DNA of 64,000 nucleotides from Heterocephalus glaber (lineage: Eukaryota; Chordata; Mammalia; Rodentia; Bathyergidae). Made by a program: the position numbers and the translations under genes. Position 1 is the stretch's first letter. The number at the start of each line of letters is the position of its first letter. The DNA is taken from contig NW_004624732.1 in the NCBI RefSeq assembly GCF_000247695.1, positions 43,265,467 through 43,329,466 on the forward strand, given 5' to 3'. Positions 48,223 to 61,909 of this stretch are shown here, piece by piece. Below the pieces are notes generated by a model, which ran no database searches, was not told the origin of the DNA, and was given only the letters and a program-made list of their open reading frames with translations.

Positions 48223-50289
48223 GACAGAAAGGGAGACGACAGAGACCTTACATAAGGTTAGAAAGGGACCTCAAACCTCAAAGGGAAAGAGTTCCATACA
48301 CAGTACTTCCTTAAAATCAAAACATCATAGAGGACATGAAAATGACCCAAATACCTTATACATACTGAACCCCCCAAAATACACAAAAATATGTGACACT
48401 AGGGAGGATGATATGATGACGAGAGCATGGGGGGTGATTATGTCATTTGCATGTACAAAAAAATGATCGAACTGTTCTAATTGATCATATTCAGAAGATA
48501 ATAAGAAACCAATAAACAACTTTGAAAATTGTTAGATAAAGAAAAGTAATCAGGCAAAAAAAAAAGAGAGAGAGAGAGAAGAAAAACCACCAGCACTGAA
48601 CAGGAGCAAACTGTCTTCTGGAAGAAATGTTCACTTTGGAGTAGACCACTTTCTTCCTGCTCACAAATGTCAAACCTTTAGATGCTTCCATGTGGAAGAA
48701 CAAAGACCATTTTAACAAACAAAGGCATTTAAATTCTGTTGCTGCTGTGAGACAATAACTTCAGTCATTTTGCTACCAGCAGAAAGTAATGTACTTTCAG
48801 AAAGATGTGTATACCTATAAGGTCCCATTCATGCACATGTCTCACAAATACAAATTTGATCCTCAGTCATATGAATGTTTCAAATTTAGGAAGACAAAAA
48901 GGATTTTTGGAATACCTGCAATAAAAAGTTGTCATTCAGAAACAGAAACGAAATGATAATAAATGAAACCATCACTACCAAAAGCAGAGGAACATTCCTC
49001 AGGGACCAGAAAACACTCTCCATTCAAAATCAAAACCCTCATCTCTTTAGGCAGTTAGGGTTCTTCCTCTATTTCCAACCTAACCTATTCTAACCCTTTC
49101 CATTGCACCTGAGGGACATGGATCGATTGTTTTCCTTTTCTGGGTTACTATTTTCTTATCTGGAGTATCTGCCTCAATGCATTTTAAATGGCTAAACTAT
49201 TTGCTTAGAATTCAGGTGTTTTTCTTAACAGATTATTTCTGACTGAAGCTGTTCCTATCACATATTGCTGCACTCCAAATGCTCCCCTGAAATAGAACCA
49301 TGAAAGGAATTTCTTCTCTATCCTCATCAACACTTCAGATAGTTAATAGCTGCAGGCACATGTTATAAAAGAAGTTGCTGAAGAAGGGAACTTGAAGTGA
49401 ATTTGGCATAGAGTCATGGATGGTACTAAACACATGGATGAAGTTATTTACTTAAAATTTCTCTTGTCGGCCTGATTTGGCTATATTTTCAAAATTGACA
49501 CATACTATGCTGTAGACTTCTATTTTCACTAGCTGAGAAACAGAACGATTACAGACTTTTGCATGTTAGGCATTTTTAAATATCACCAAGTTAAACTTAG
49601 ATTTTGATTTCATGCCCAGGACCAAGTGGAAAAATCTCCATCTTCAATAGTTTCTATTATTTTTTAGTCACAGGGCCACATACTGTATTTCTTCGACAAG
49701 TAAAACTCCCACTTGGAATTCCAAGCATTGCATAACCAGTGGAGTATTCATATAATATGTTAGGGCTTCATATTCAAGTCAGATATTTCATCTGCATGAT
49801 AGTCTTCTTAGCAGTTAAAAATCTTAAAATCATAATTCAGAATGGAGCCAACATTTAATTCATCCAACAAATATTTATTAAACACCTCCTTCTACTACTA
49901 CTATCACAACCATGACTACCACTTGTATATAGTTCTTTATTGCTTTAAATTGCTCTTATAAACCTCATCTCATTTAACTATGACAGTGAAATTGCCCGCT
50001 CCCATGAAGAACCTTAAAGTTCCATAAAATAGATTAAACTAATTCCCAGAGATAATGAGCTTTAAAGTTTTTGTCTATAATTGTGCTGACTGCTATAGTA
50101 TTTTAGACTATTTTGTGGAACTGACAGCTGATCTTGGGTAAAAGATTCATCTGCACAGATGTATATTTATCTTCCATTATATTGTATTCTTTTGTCAGAA
50201 TACAATACTTTTTTAAAAATAAAAAACACAATAAAGCACTTAAAAATATGTCAAGAATATGAATGACATACCTTGAAGCATGTCGTATT
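48223..50289. other. Unassigned intron
   Basis: No exon or clear repeat. A small A(GA)n patch lies at 48557-48581. 49860-50070 weakly resembles antisense MIR. Confidence 0.4.
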
Positions 50290-50380
50290 TAAAATAGGAC
50301 CTATTTTTTACAATGGTTTACCTATACATGTCACAAGCCAGAATTGACCCATGGGCTGTAGTTTGCCCACATTTATACTA
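50290..50380 (-). mobile_element. hAT-Charlie-like fossil fragment
   Basis: 'gaattgacccatgggctgta' followed by 'gtttgcccaca' matches the end of a common hAT-type repeat ('cccgcgggccgtagtttgcc'). Only this end is recognisable. Confidence 0.5.
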
Positions 50381-53300
50381 AAACAAAAAGATTGTCTGAA
50401 GAACATTAATAGCTATAGAAGTTCCTAGTCTGGCCTTCAGAGCTTGGAAAAATAGAATTGCCAAGTTTGAAGAAACTTCAACAACTTATCTGATTTTATT
50501 TCTCTTTACACCTTTAACATTTATTTTTCAATGTGGTGAGCTCTACATTTGCTCTGATTTCAGGAATTTATAATGTTTCATAATAGCCTTTACTACTGTC
50601 TCTTCAAAATGATCATTTTTCTTAATCATGGAAATGTTCATCCAAGGGGTAGATAGGAGTAAACATGATAATAAGTAAAGGTAATAGAATAAATTTTAAA
50701 AAGTTAAATGCTTTTTCTCTGCTATAGATAATATTCAGAAATGTTAAACTGAGCATTTATTAGGAATCAAATAATTGTCACAGTTTCAAACACAAGAGGG
50801 AAGACTCCGCCTACTCCTGGGACTTGACCCTTTAAAACCTGACCTCATGGTTATCCCGGTGAAGTGGTTAGAGACTCTTGCTTGATATTTGCCTTTCATA
50901 TTCCAATCATAAAAATGTAAACTTTTTTTACTTCATCCAGTAGTTAAAATTTTGTATGATACAGGATTTAAAGTTTTCCATTCTCATTCTTTTCAAACTG
51001 CATTCTACTAAATATGTCTCAATTAAAATAAGAAAACTGTTATGTTGTGTTATTATATGGTGTTATTTCATTTCTACAGCCATTCAATTCTTTATGGCAG
51101 TCTTTGGAAATGACTTGTTAATCTTACCCTAGTCCCAGTTATGTGCCTTTGCTTCCCATCGACTACTGGATACTTATCTTAACCTTTTGAAAGATACATA
51201 TTTCAAGATTTTTTTCACATAACATAAAACAGTATGGCGTTCATTAATCACTATTAAAGCCATTCTTCTTTTCCTCTTTATTGAATTCGAGGCAAATCAG
51301 CTAGTCTTTTTTTAATGCATCAGCAAAAGTATGTTATTATGAGGTATTCTTAAATAATATTTCTTCATAAAACAATATAGGTGGAGGTTTAAAGTGATGT
51401 AAGGAGAGAAATTGGAACCATCTGGGTATCCGAGGTAAAGACAAGTTTTGCTAATGGTTGTCATGTCCACATTTCAAAAATAAAACTGTATGGTTTTCTA
51501 ACTGGACCCAAAAAGGCAGAACCATCAAAAAGCTTTAAAAAGAAGACAGTTAAGGAATGAAGCAATTGAACAAGTGAAATCATCCACCAGACCTGAGCTT
51601 AGAAGGAGAGTGGAGATTCACACTTCTTGTGTCAGTAAAGATAAAACATGTCACAGAAATGACCTACTTGGCCTTTGGAAAGGAAATACAGCTGTGTTTC
51701 AGAGAGGACAGCTCTCTGGGTAGCCCAAGAGAACAGGGAAGAGGAGTGAGCCAAGTACCCTTATTGACTTTCTCTTCCTCAGTCTGATAAATTGGGAAGA
51801 GTGGAAATTCCATGAAAGTACATATATGAATACATAACCTAGAGGCCAGAGGAAAGGGAAGAGAGGAGGGAAGGTGGAAGGCAGAAGGAGGAAAGCCCTC
51901 CAGTGACATGCCATGTTCCTTCACATGTGGATATTAAATCCAAGAAGCAGTATTACTGGAATTTCATTTCAATAGGTCAATAACCATTAATATACCCATT
52001 TCAAGTTAATTAGAAAGCAATTTTAGAAATGTCCACACAGTACTAGCATTTTCTAGCTTTTCTTCTCTGACATATCCAACAAGTAACCACACAAATAGGA
52101 CAGGTACTCTCTTTAGATTAAGGAAGGTGGTCCAATGATTATTTTTAACCCTAAGCAAATAGCCAGGCTCGAATCTTATCTGTTTCAGCATAACGTTGCC
52201 CAGCATGCTATAATACTTATTTAAACAGGTGTATGAATCTTAGAGATCTAGATGTATAGTTTACCTTGAAGTCGATTGAAAACAGAATATTCCTTATTGA
52301 TTTTGCCCGTGCAGCTGCTGTATGCCATCAATGGAACTCACATGGATGTAAATAGAATGAATCAACTCCTCACTGGCCCTGGGCCTCCTTGAGTCATGTG
52401 AAGTAGGTTTCTGATTCCTTTATGTTCAGGCACAGCCAGGGAGACAAGAGTGCTACTGTCTTCTGCTGGTGCACAGAGTTACCTCAGGCTATGCAGGGGA
52501 AAAATGCTTTTTTCTTATTTTTAGACCTGAATCAGTCTATGCCACTAAATGTATTCTTGTGAATACAGATAGCACTTTGTTGTCGTGCTCATGGGAAGGC
52601 AATGGAGTAACCTGTTTGGACGCAGCTGCAGGCCACCTGTAGAGAAAGTCAAATTAGGGAGAGACCCCACTGTTCTTTGCATTAATGCTTTTTGTATTGT
52701 TGTTTGACTTTTCCCCCTCTGTCTATGTATCTTTTTCAACTAGGGAGATCGGGAGCACATTTTAAGGCCTTCTGTCCCTTTAAGGCATCTAATGATTGAA
52801 AGGACTCTAAGATTTGAAAGACTGTAAAAACTCCCCAGTTCCCAAGGAATGATGGCAATACAAAGAATCTTAAAGCCGTTGAAGCTGAAGTAGTGTTCTT
52901 ACAGATTTAGTTTGTTTGGTGAACTTCCAGCAGCAGCTCTTATAAGGTACTGTTCAAATATTCCCACCTATCTGTGCTGCTTCTTGTAAAGATTCATCAT
53001 GATCTCAGTGGAAAAGTAGTCATCCATATTAGTAGTTAACTTTACTACACAAAAGGGAGAGGATACAAAAAAAAAGTTTGAAGGAGAAAAACAGAATAAA
53101 CTCTTCTTTCTTTCCTCATCTACCAATTTGAAGCTTTAAAAAAGAAGCCCATAAATGAAATATCTAAATTAGCCATAAATATTAAAGGAGGGAAATGCAC
53201 AAATAAAACTTGTTTCTGGAAATCTTGATTTTGGCTGAATGTCAAAAACCATTTCCTGACAATGAGATCCATTAGACTACAAAACAATCTCTCAAAGTAG

Positions 53301-54104
53301 CGGTTGTATTGCTTACAAGATTTAGCATTTAAGGTTAGACTCAAGACAGCTACAGAGAGCAAGCTTAGATACAGAGGATTGCTCCAGCAGTTGGAGAACC
53401 AACTTTTTCAACACACTTGTTTCTCTTGTCTTTGTTCTTTCCATTGAAAATTTGTATTAAAAAATAGGACTGGAGTTTTCTAATATTCTCCACCGTGGAT
53501 CTTTGCAAGCCATTTTTGGTACCTGGGATCAAATCATATATATTGACCTCGTCATGTGTATGCATGTACACTGTTTAAGCAAAAAAGTCATCATAGTTAC
53601 CCTAAATCAATGTAGCAGATTCTCTTTGCTTCAGTTTCCAATGTTTATCAAGCAGTATTATCTCAGTGAAACATCATGTAGTTACAAAATTCAAACGTTT
53701 CATCACCAGTATTTTTCCAATATAAATTTATAGACACAACATGTCCTTTCAGACAAAGTATTGCATCTACATAGCTACTAAGAGGTTCACTAATAAATTC
53801 TTTTTATAATGAGGCTCTAGTACATTAGTCCTGATGATCATGATTTAATTCATTTGATAAACATGGGTAATATAACCACCTAAATTCTATAGAATTAAAA
53901 TAGAATTTGTTGCAATGAAATGACATTCAGACTTTAATTCTCAGATATGTGGCATTTGTCCTGAAAACTCCACTGTTCTTTCTTTTAAATGCTATTCTCT
54001 TGAGCTTCTCTCTGGTGAGGAAAAATTTGAAGTACTATAATGATGATGCTCTTAGAGCAAAATTTTTACAGTTTTATCCCATGTCTCTGGCTCTATTTTC
54101 TTTT
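50381..54104. other. Unassigned intron
   Basis: No exon, RNA gene or repeat recognised over 3.7 kb. 52300-52700 is locally more complex and could be worth a conservation check. Confidence 0.4.
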
Positions 54105-54110
54105 TTCTGG

Positions 54111-54209
54111 TTTTTTTTTCTTTTTTTCTTTTTTGGGTACCAAGGATTGAACTCAGGACCTTGAGCTTGCGAGGGAGGCGGTGGCACCACTGAGCTAAAT
54201 CCCTGGCCC
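54111..54209 (-). repeat. tRNA-derived ID-type SINE
   Basis: T/C-rich tail, 'gggtaccaaggattgaactc', 'cttgcgagggaggcggtggc', 'actgagctaaatccctggcc'. Target duplications are blurred ('ttctggtttttt' against 'ttctgctttctt'). Confidence 0.9.
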
Positions 54210-54908
54210 TGGGTTCTGCTTTCTTGAAGAGGCCTTCACAAGAAGCAGGCAACTGAGGCTAACAGATTAAGTGACAGAGGCAGGTCTAGAGAGGAGGATT
54301 CTGACTCATTGCTCCTTCTTGTTATGTCCACTTTGCTCTGTGGCTAAACTCTCCCTTGAAAAGATATTTTCCATGTGGCATTCAATTCCACTGGAACTGG
54401 CACATAATTAACACATTAAATTATACCCAAGCGAAGGGTAATCCTGCCCAGGAAGAAGACATTCCTAGAAGCATAATACATAGCACCACACCACACCACA
54501 AGGTGCTCAGAACCCAGGATTCAAAACAGGACAGCAGAAACCCTCAATGCTCCCAAGCTAATGGTTATGCCAAAGTGTACTGCATAAAGCAGATTCAGGA
54601 TGTGTAAAGTAAAAGGACATTTGACCTCCAGGATAAGAAGATGGAACCAGTGGGCCACAGGAAGCCAACGAATACCTACCTAAAAGCATTCATCTGTAGC
54701 TTTCAAATAACCCATGTTTAGAATTTGAAATGGTTTTATACAATTTTTAACTTTAGATACTTTCTTTATAGCTCAACATAGACATAGTTTACCCGGTGAA
54801 ATGGAAAGCTGATTTAAATATGGTAGCAGTAATGATGCTCTAATAGTAGTGCAACAGAAAGAATATTTGATTCAAAGCCTTTGTTTAAATCCTGTCACTC
54901 CTATTTAC
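54210..54908. other. Unassigned intron
   Basis: No landmark; a short CCACA repeat lies at about 54484-54502. Confidence 0.4.
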
Positions 54909-54999
54909 TTTTTTTTTTTTTTTCCTGGTACTGGAGATCAAACTCGGGACCTTCATTTGTGAGGCAGGTGCAGAAACCACTGAGCTAAATCTCCAGCCC
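54909..54999 (-). repeat. ID-type SINE with a small internal deletion
   Basis: T tail, 'ggtactggagatcaaactcg', 'cttcatttgtgaggcaggtg', 'actgagctaaatctccagcc'. The anticodon-arm region is shorter than in sister copies. Confidence 0.9.
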
Positions 55000-57900
55000 T
55001 ACAATATTTTTATAGATATTTCATTAATCTTTTTTGTCCTCTAAAATGTGGAAGAAAACCACTAATAACTTTTCCCCTCACTAATGTTATTATCAAATGA
55101 GATATGAATGTGAGATTCTTCTGTTATCTGTGATACACTATTTCAATGTAATCTATTATTTGTTTGCTTCAAATTGTCTAGTAGCTGAGTAAGAATAATT
55201 TATTAAATTAGCCAGCTAATTATTACCTTTATAGCACCCCAATTTGATCTCTGTATGCACTCAGCTCATATCAAAGTAATCAAAAGTGAAATGGCAAAGA
55301 CATCAGCCATGTATAATAATCCTTATTTTAACCATTATATGTGGATAACCTTTATTTTTGTCAGCTTCTGTATGCGACATTTGCATCCAAACTTAACACT
55401 TATCTCATAAAGAAATTTTAAGTAGCAGGAATCCCATATGGTTTTGATGTAAGTAAAGATGCACACTTTCCTCAGGGTCAAGTCTAAAGACCGGACCCTT
55501 ACAGGGTCTGTCTGCCTGTGTAAGAAAGCAAAAGACCTGTGAACTCAATTGTTTCCATCATGTGAAACCCTTCACTTCCCTTGCCTTTCTTGAATGTGAG
55601 CTGTCCTGTTCAAACACAGTGAATGGGAATGATAAATGATATATAAAAAGTCATTACACATGAAAATACTAAATTGCATTAGTTTTGACATAATGCTATA
55701 TAAATAACTGTAACTACATTCATAATTCATATCTATATGAGCTACCAGTGTGGAAGATTTCTGGAAATTATTTTCTTCTCCCCAGTTAAGTGTCACTCAT
55801 TTTTAGTTTAATTTTTTGCAAAATTTGGAAAATGGTTTTCGCACAGGTTTTAAACACTTGTTACATTTCAATCGTGCCATTCTAACTTGGAGGAGAATTA
55901 GAACCAAAATTTAACAGTTTCAGGTACAGCAGGATCTGAGAAGACACCTCAAAGAGGAACTTGAGAGTCTTATTTAGCAGAAATATCCAGATCCCACTTC
56001 TTTCACTGTTATATTTCATAGTTCTTATCTTTGGATTTAGAACTTTTGCCAGAGAAACTTTGCTTCCTAGAGCAAATAATCCTTTCAATTTAGGCTCCAG
56101 TCATGTCTTACAATTTTGCAAACATCAATGCATTATCAAAAGCCCTGTGAATTATTAGTCATCTGAATACCAGCTATCCATTTTTTTCTGACTGCTTTTT
56201 CATTTTAATTGCTCCCATTTCCTGTCCTGACCTTAATGTTTCAGACAAAAGAAGGCATCCCACAAAAGTGAAAAAGAGTGATCTTTCATTTGTGGACTGC
56301 AAAATTTCAGAGGTCCTAATTCGACCAGTACATTTGCTCCAAAGCCTTGGAATGCTGTTTTGCAGTTTCAAAAGTGATCATACTCAGCTTCCTGGAATTT
56401 TTTATGCCTGGAAGATTCCACAGGAACAAGGGCAGCCTTGTTAACAAGTTGCAGTCTCTCCAAAACAAGATAGGATTGGGGAATAAATCATCATTTCAGT
56501 TCACAAAGCTATGTTCTCCACCCCACTGAAGGACTTCATTTACATCTAAAATGGTTAAAACTGGTCTCCACCAGAACTCGTAAGTGTAGGAATGCAGCTG
56601 CCATGTGCTGAGTGACTCTGAGGTTAGGGAAGAATGACATCACCAAAATGAAGCACATTATCATGGTGACATAGAGGCACCTTGTTTTCTCTTCTATAGA
56701 TAGAGCGAGGATTGTGTTCTCTGCCCTGTTTTTTTCCTCCCAAAGAATACCTTTGCCCCCTCCCTTCTGAGCAGCTGCAGTATGAAGGGTTGAAAATGTC
56801 ACTTCAACTAATGATGAATGCTGCTTGACTTCTGGACGGGTCACTCTGATTTTATGCAATTCTAAATTAATATGAAAGATCGCAACTAAAAGGACTTTAG
56901 AGGTTCTGAATTGTTTCAAGGAGCTCTGGGATTATTTTGTTGTTATAGTCCTTTGAGGGTTGGGACAGAGAGCAGGGTTTCTGCTCTATAAGCAAGGTAA
57001 AAGACAGAGTGCGCAAACATTTTTATGTGTTTTCTCCTGTGAGATTAATATCTTTTCATATTAGAAATATTGTCAGTAAGCAGAACCAGTTTGTGAAAAA
57101 GAAATTCTCCAAAGGGCACCTGGCCCCCATGTCTTTGTTGTTTTTATTTGAATGTAATTAATTATGTAAAGCAATAGTTAGTGGAAGATTAACAATTAGA
57201 AGATTCTGTCAAGTAGTCACATGGAAATTGTTAACTAATTGAACGACTGGTCCTCTATTGTGTCAGAAAGCAGTGCTGAGAGTCATTCTTTTTATCTTTT
57301 TACTTTGTTGTTTTCACAGATCCCCTTTTTTCCTAAGATGTATGTTTCACAGCAGACTAATAAATAAATAACCCTCGTAATTTCATAGCATGCAAAAGGG
57401 TTTGAAATAAAAACACCTGTTTTAATTAGCATTATGGTTTGTTCACTTAAAAAAAAGTGATAATCCTGATGCAGTTAGCTGACATTTTTAAAGCTTTGAA
57501 TTTCCATCTGTATCTTATATTATGATGTTTCAGGATTGTCATGAGTTAATTATGTTAACTTGGGAAGCATTGCTTGCATTTAGAATGAAAAACTTCAGCT
57601 TGAGTAGACAGAAAAGCAGATGCTATCTTTCTCGTCAATTGCTTTGTTGTGGGCTGCCTTGCAACCTTTCACGTATTTCAGGATCTAAAGGGAAGTGTAA
57701 ATCTCTATTTATTTTAAGTTTTACATAAACTACACAATTTCAGTATTCTGTTTTGGCTGTATGTGTCTTATGTATCTTACATGTGTAGTTTTCCTGCCCC
57801 CAAATTGAGAAATCCACAGTCAAATTATCTCTTCTTTAATTCTTAATTTGTTTTGTTGTGCCTAGACATTATGGAGATTAGCGCATAATGAAATTTAAGA

Positions 57901-59784
57901 ACAGGACAACTCCACTGGCTCCATCATCTCTCCAGTTAATTTTTCTACCACCTTTTTTTGTTTTTTGTACATCAACCTTTTAAATGGTATAAAAATACAC
58001 GCAGCATCTGGGCACAACAAGGCATGTTAAGAATGGAGTAGGCATCTAAGTAGGAATTTTCATGCTTTTGTGAGTTTAATGTTCCTTTAACATAAAGAGC
58101 AGCTGTGTTTATGTCAATAATTACACATTGAAATAAATGAATGTACATGTGTTTCTTTATGGGATTAAGGATGTTAGAGATGGCCTCACACAAAAGATTT
58201 TTGTCCTGCACCTACCTATCAAGAAAGTTTCCACAAAATTCAAATCCAAGTTATATTGTTTTAAGGATTGGGAACATTACTCTGGACAATTGGGATTCTA
58301 GGTTTCAACTGACACAATATTGTGTAGATATGTGTATAATTCTCTGTTTTCCTCCGTACCGTACATCTATTCTCTACTCTTCACTGCCCTGCTCAGTACC
58401 CAGGATCTGAATTGTATACATTTCATGATTACACAAAGACTCCCAACTGGATCAAGCCAAGAAGTAGCTTCAGAAGCAATAATACAAAGCAATAAGACAA
58501 AGCAATAATACTATGATTGCTAATGCTTAATCCCCAAATTAGTGCTATAAGCAGAAAGGCACCCTTCCCAGGAAAATCTGATCAAGGAAAACTAGATTGC
58601 TCTAAGCAGGATTTCTGTAATGTTAAAGCTTCCTTTTGGATTTTAAAGAATGGGAAGTTTCCCATCTAAATACTACTGTTAATACAATGATTATATGACA
58701 ATCAAAGTTTAAAATGAGGCAAGAAAATTGGTATGATAGAGTATAATAGTTTAATAATGAGCAAGAACCAAATGGTAGTTACAAAGCACATTTCTTGTTT
58801 GGGGACAGGAAATGCACCAGTTTAATGGGAACAGGTACTCAGGGACTGAGTAAGGTCAAATTTCAAGATGAAATGGTAGGTTATGGCCATGCAGTAAAGC
58901 CCTTGAGTGATTGAACTGGAAGACTTACCCTTTAAAGTATATGACAAAGGTATGTTCAGTATATAAATAAAATTTGTAAATGATATGTACTGTGGAGAAT
59001 TATTCAAGTGCCTTATCACACATTCAAATTAACATATGACTATTCTACCACTTAAAAATAGCTGTGTTCATTAAAGGAAATGTAACCTAGATTTTTCAGA
59101 AAATTAAAACATAACATTCCTATGATTATTTTGTGCCTTTTACCAAGATTTATAGTTTAGTACTGCCTTCTGAAACATTTTGAAAAAAGAAAGTTATGTC
59201 TGACGGGTTATCTGTATTTTACTAACCAAGTTTCCAATTTGATTACAATTATACCAACTTGATTATTTAGACATAACGATGGACCCGTGAAACAGCAATC
59301 TATGTGTTTAATTCTTCTCAATTTTGGATATGTTTTACCCCATAAATTTACCACATTAATTGTTATTAATTGCAGTACCTCAAAGAGCTTGGGTTAGCAG
59401 CGCACCCTGTTTCAGCACAGACAACCTAAATTACACAGTGAGACTTACTTATTCAATGCATTTAAGATTAATACCACTGTGTTATAGACCAGACTGTAAA
59501 GGAATTTACCTTGTCAAAGAAGCTAATATGCTTAGATGTTGAACAGTGGAAATATATCATTAATGCAGGAACCCATGTTGTTTACTAGATATTTCTTTAC
59601 TAAAAGAATCTAAAGCTGTTTGCTTATAAACCACATGTAAAAGTAATTGTATTCTCATTTCCAGGAAATAAATTTAAATTATGCTTTACCTTTTCTTGCT
59701 CTTTATGGTTCCATATGACTATTTTCTTTCCTAATTGACCTAACTAATTTTGCAAACTAGTTTGGAAATAAGAGGGATTAGTGT
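55000..59784. other. Unassigned intron
   Basis: No exon or recognisable repeat over 4.8 kb, a long repeat-poor run for this window. 56160-57300 has balanced composition and TAAT-rich motifs (for example 'gtaattaattatgtaaagca' near 57155) and may include conserved non-coding sequence. Confidence 0.4.
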
Positions 59785-59912
59785 TAGCTGTGACACTAAC
59801 TTCCTCTATGAACTTGGGCAAGTCACTTAATCTTTCTGGTCCTAAGAACCTCACTTATAAACTATGGAAATAATAAGTATCTTGCTTAATTTCTGTGAAA
59901 ATTAAACACATC
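59785..59912 (+). repeat. MIR-type ancient SINE
   Basis: 'ctatgaacttgggcaagtca', 'cttaatctttctggtcctaa', 'actatggaaataataagtat', 'ctgtgaaaattaaac' in sense MIR order. One of the best-kept MIR copies in the window. Confidence 0.88.
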
Positions 59913-59919
59913 CAAGTAC

Positions 59920-60290
59920 AGTGGACCCTTGACTTACAAATTCAATTCATTCATGAGGGCTGGTTGTAACTCAAGTTTGTTAATTGAAGGCTCAAGTTCC
60001 TCTACTCAGCTTTCAAAGTCTCTCTGCTGTATACAGTCAGATCTCAGTGTCCTTAGAGAGACATTGGCTCAGGATTTCTCAGTTAACCCCACACAGGAAA
60101 GGATATTGTAATGTTCCTTCCAGAACTCTTTAAGGGTTAAATCTGTATCTGAAATCATCTGGAAGGACAAGTGGCCAGCGTTCATACCGTTACCATTTGG
60201 GTCCTCACTCAAGACTCCTTGGTTGTAAGTTACAACTAAAATTCCGGTCGCAACCCAAGGTATTCATATGTCAGGTCAGTCATAACACAG
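59920..60290 (+). mobile_element. Probable DNA transposon fossil, family unknown
   Basis: 'cagtggacccttgacttaca', 'gctggttgtaactcaagttt' near the left and 'ggttgtaagttacaactaaa', 'gtcaggtcagtcataacaca' near the right have the flavour of old Tigger-like elements with repeated 'gtaactcaag'-type motifs. No transposase frame. Confidence 0.4.
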
Positions 60291-60671
60291 TGACTGGCTT
60301 GGTGTGAACAGGAGAAGTGTTAATGGTTTTTGCTGATGTTGGTTTGTGTTGTTATTACTGCTGTTGTTGTTATTATCCAGTTTTCACTTTTATGATGATA
60401 ACTCTCACAACATCTATCTAATATATATTCCTTTCCTAAGCTCTATACTCAAATTTCCAAATGTCTATTTGATATTACTACAGTAAAGTGTCACTAGCCT
60501 CTAAGAATCAAACTCATTATCCCTACAACTTCATGTAAACAACAAATTAAACAAAATGAAAATCCTAGGTAATCTTTCTCAGGTATCCTGTATGTGCCAA
60601 CTGCAAACTGCATCCTCCTAACTACATACACGAGTTTTATTTCCTCCTTTCTTCCCTTTATCACCTCCAAG

Positions 60672-60872
60672 TTTTGTTTGTTTAGTTTGTTTGTTCTGAG
60701 TATTGGTGATTGTATCAGGGCCTTCACAGTGAGCTACATCTATCACCCCTTTTATAAATTTTGAGACAAGGTCTTACTAAATTGCCAAGGCTGGATTTGA
60801 ACATGTGACCGCTCTCCTTCAGCCTCCCAGAGGCTGGGATTATAGGCATGCATCACCACAACCAGCTACTTT
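60672..60872 (-). repeat. Composite SINE: B1 joined to an ID unit, antisense
   Basis: On this strand the ID half comes first ('gtattggtgattgtatcagg', 'ctacatctatcacccctttt'), then the B1 half ('gagacaaggtcttactaaat', 'cagcctcccagaggctggga', 'ttataggcatgcatcaccac'). This is the third copy of the composite in the window, in the opposite orientation. Confidence 0.88.
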
Positions 60873-61113
60873 TTTCAATTTAAGGTCTCACACACTCAAC
60901 CTCTTTTTTGCATTTCTACAATCACTGCTTAGTTCTGGCCTTGGTTGTGTCTTACTAGACTACTGCAATAGTCTTAAGGTTATTGTGGCAAGTAAGACTT
61001 TTCAGGATACTTTAAAATGTCACTATGTTTCATGACCTACCTTTGTTCTAACCATAAAGAGGCTTCTTGCTAATAATCAAACATTGACTTGTTTCACGTC
61101 TCCTTGCTAGAAT

Positions 61114-61296
61114 AGTGGTTCTCAGCATTACCATGCATCAGAATCTCCTGAATGACTTGTTAAATCAGAAGCCACTGCTGACCCTAGAGATTCTGATTCA
61201 GTAGGTCTGAGGTAGGGCTTGATGAATTAGCCTTTCACACAATATCCTGTGTGCTACTGCTATAGCTGGTCCTGGGGCCACATTTGAATAACATTG
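61114..61296 (+). mobile_element. MER5A-type hAT transposon fossil
   Basis: 'agtggttctcagcattacca', 'tgcatcagaatctcctgaat', 'gattctgattcagtaggtct', 'ctggtcctggggccacattt' follow the MER5A consensus from end to end, with the decayed right inverted repeat at 'gaataacattg'. Confidence 0.88.
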
Positions 61297-61439
61297 GTAT
61301 AAAATATCCTTTCTCATCTACATCAATCTATCCAAATCCCAAGTACTCCTCACTGCTTTTTCCTGGGAGAGGTTTCATCTGTCCCCACTTTCAGAATGAA
61401 CCAATATACACTCCATGGTAGCAGAGTGGTTAATGTTTC

Positions 61440-61550
61440 AATTGTAAGCCGGCCACAATGTCATGACTTCTAGTTCCAAAACTCAGGAGGCTGAGGTGCA
61501 AGGTCACTTGAACTCAGAAGTTCAGACCAGGCTGACATAAAGAGACAAAC
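61440..61550 (+). repeat. Decayed B1-type SINE
   Basis: 'aaaactcaggaggctgaggt', 'gtcacttgaactcagaagtt', 'cagaccaggctgacataaag' are 7SL-derived landmarks. The left end is poorly preserved. Confidence 0.7.
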
Positions 61551-61564
61551 AGAAGTTTCAGACT

Positions 61565-61908
61565 ACCTTGATACATTTTGTGCTGCTCCAACAGAATGCG
61601 ATAGACTGTGTGATTTAAACTGAATAGAAATTTACTGGCTCACAGGTCTGAAGGCTGGGAGGTATCAAGGTGCCAGTATGCAGCAGCATTTGCTTCCTTG
61701 GTGAGTCATCACATGGCAGATACAGAAAGGCAGAGAGAAAGCAAGAGAGAGCCAATGTGCCCTTTTATAGTGGTATTAATCCCACCCCTGAGGGTAGCAG
61801 CCTCAAGGCTTAATCACCTGTTACAGGTCCCATCTCTAAATACCATTACAATAGCAATTAAATTTCAATGTGAGTTTTGGAGGGGGCAAATACACAAGCC
61901 ACAGCACA
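61565..61908 (-). mobile_element. Solo MaLR-type LTR, antisense
   Basis: 'gtgctgctccaacagaatgc', 'aaatttactggctcacaggt', 'gagtcatcacatggcagata', 'caggtcccatctctaaatac', 'caagccacagcaca'. In reverse this is a MaLR LTR. Confidence 0.75.
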
Positions 61909-61909
61909 G

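Noticed and set aside
59920..60290. Non-coding RNA or enhancer at this moderately complex block
   Set aside because: Repeated 'gtaactcaag'-like motifs and repeat-style ends fit an old DNA transposon better, though the family is not identified.
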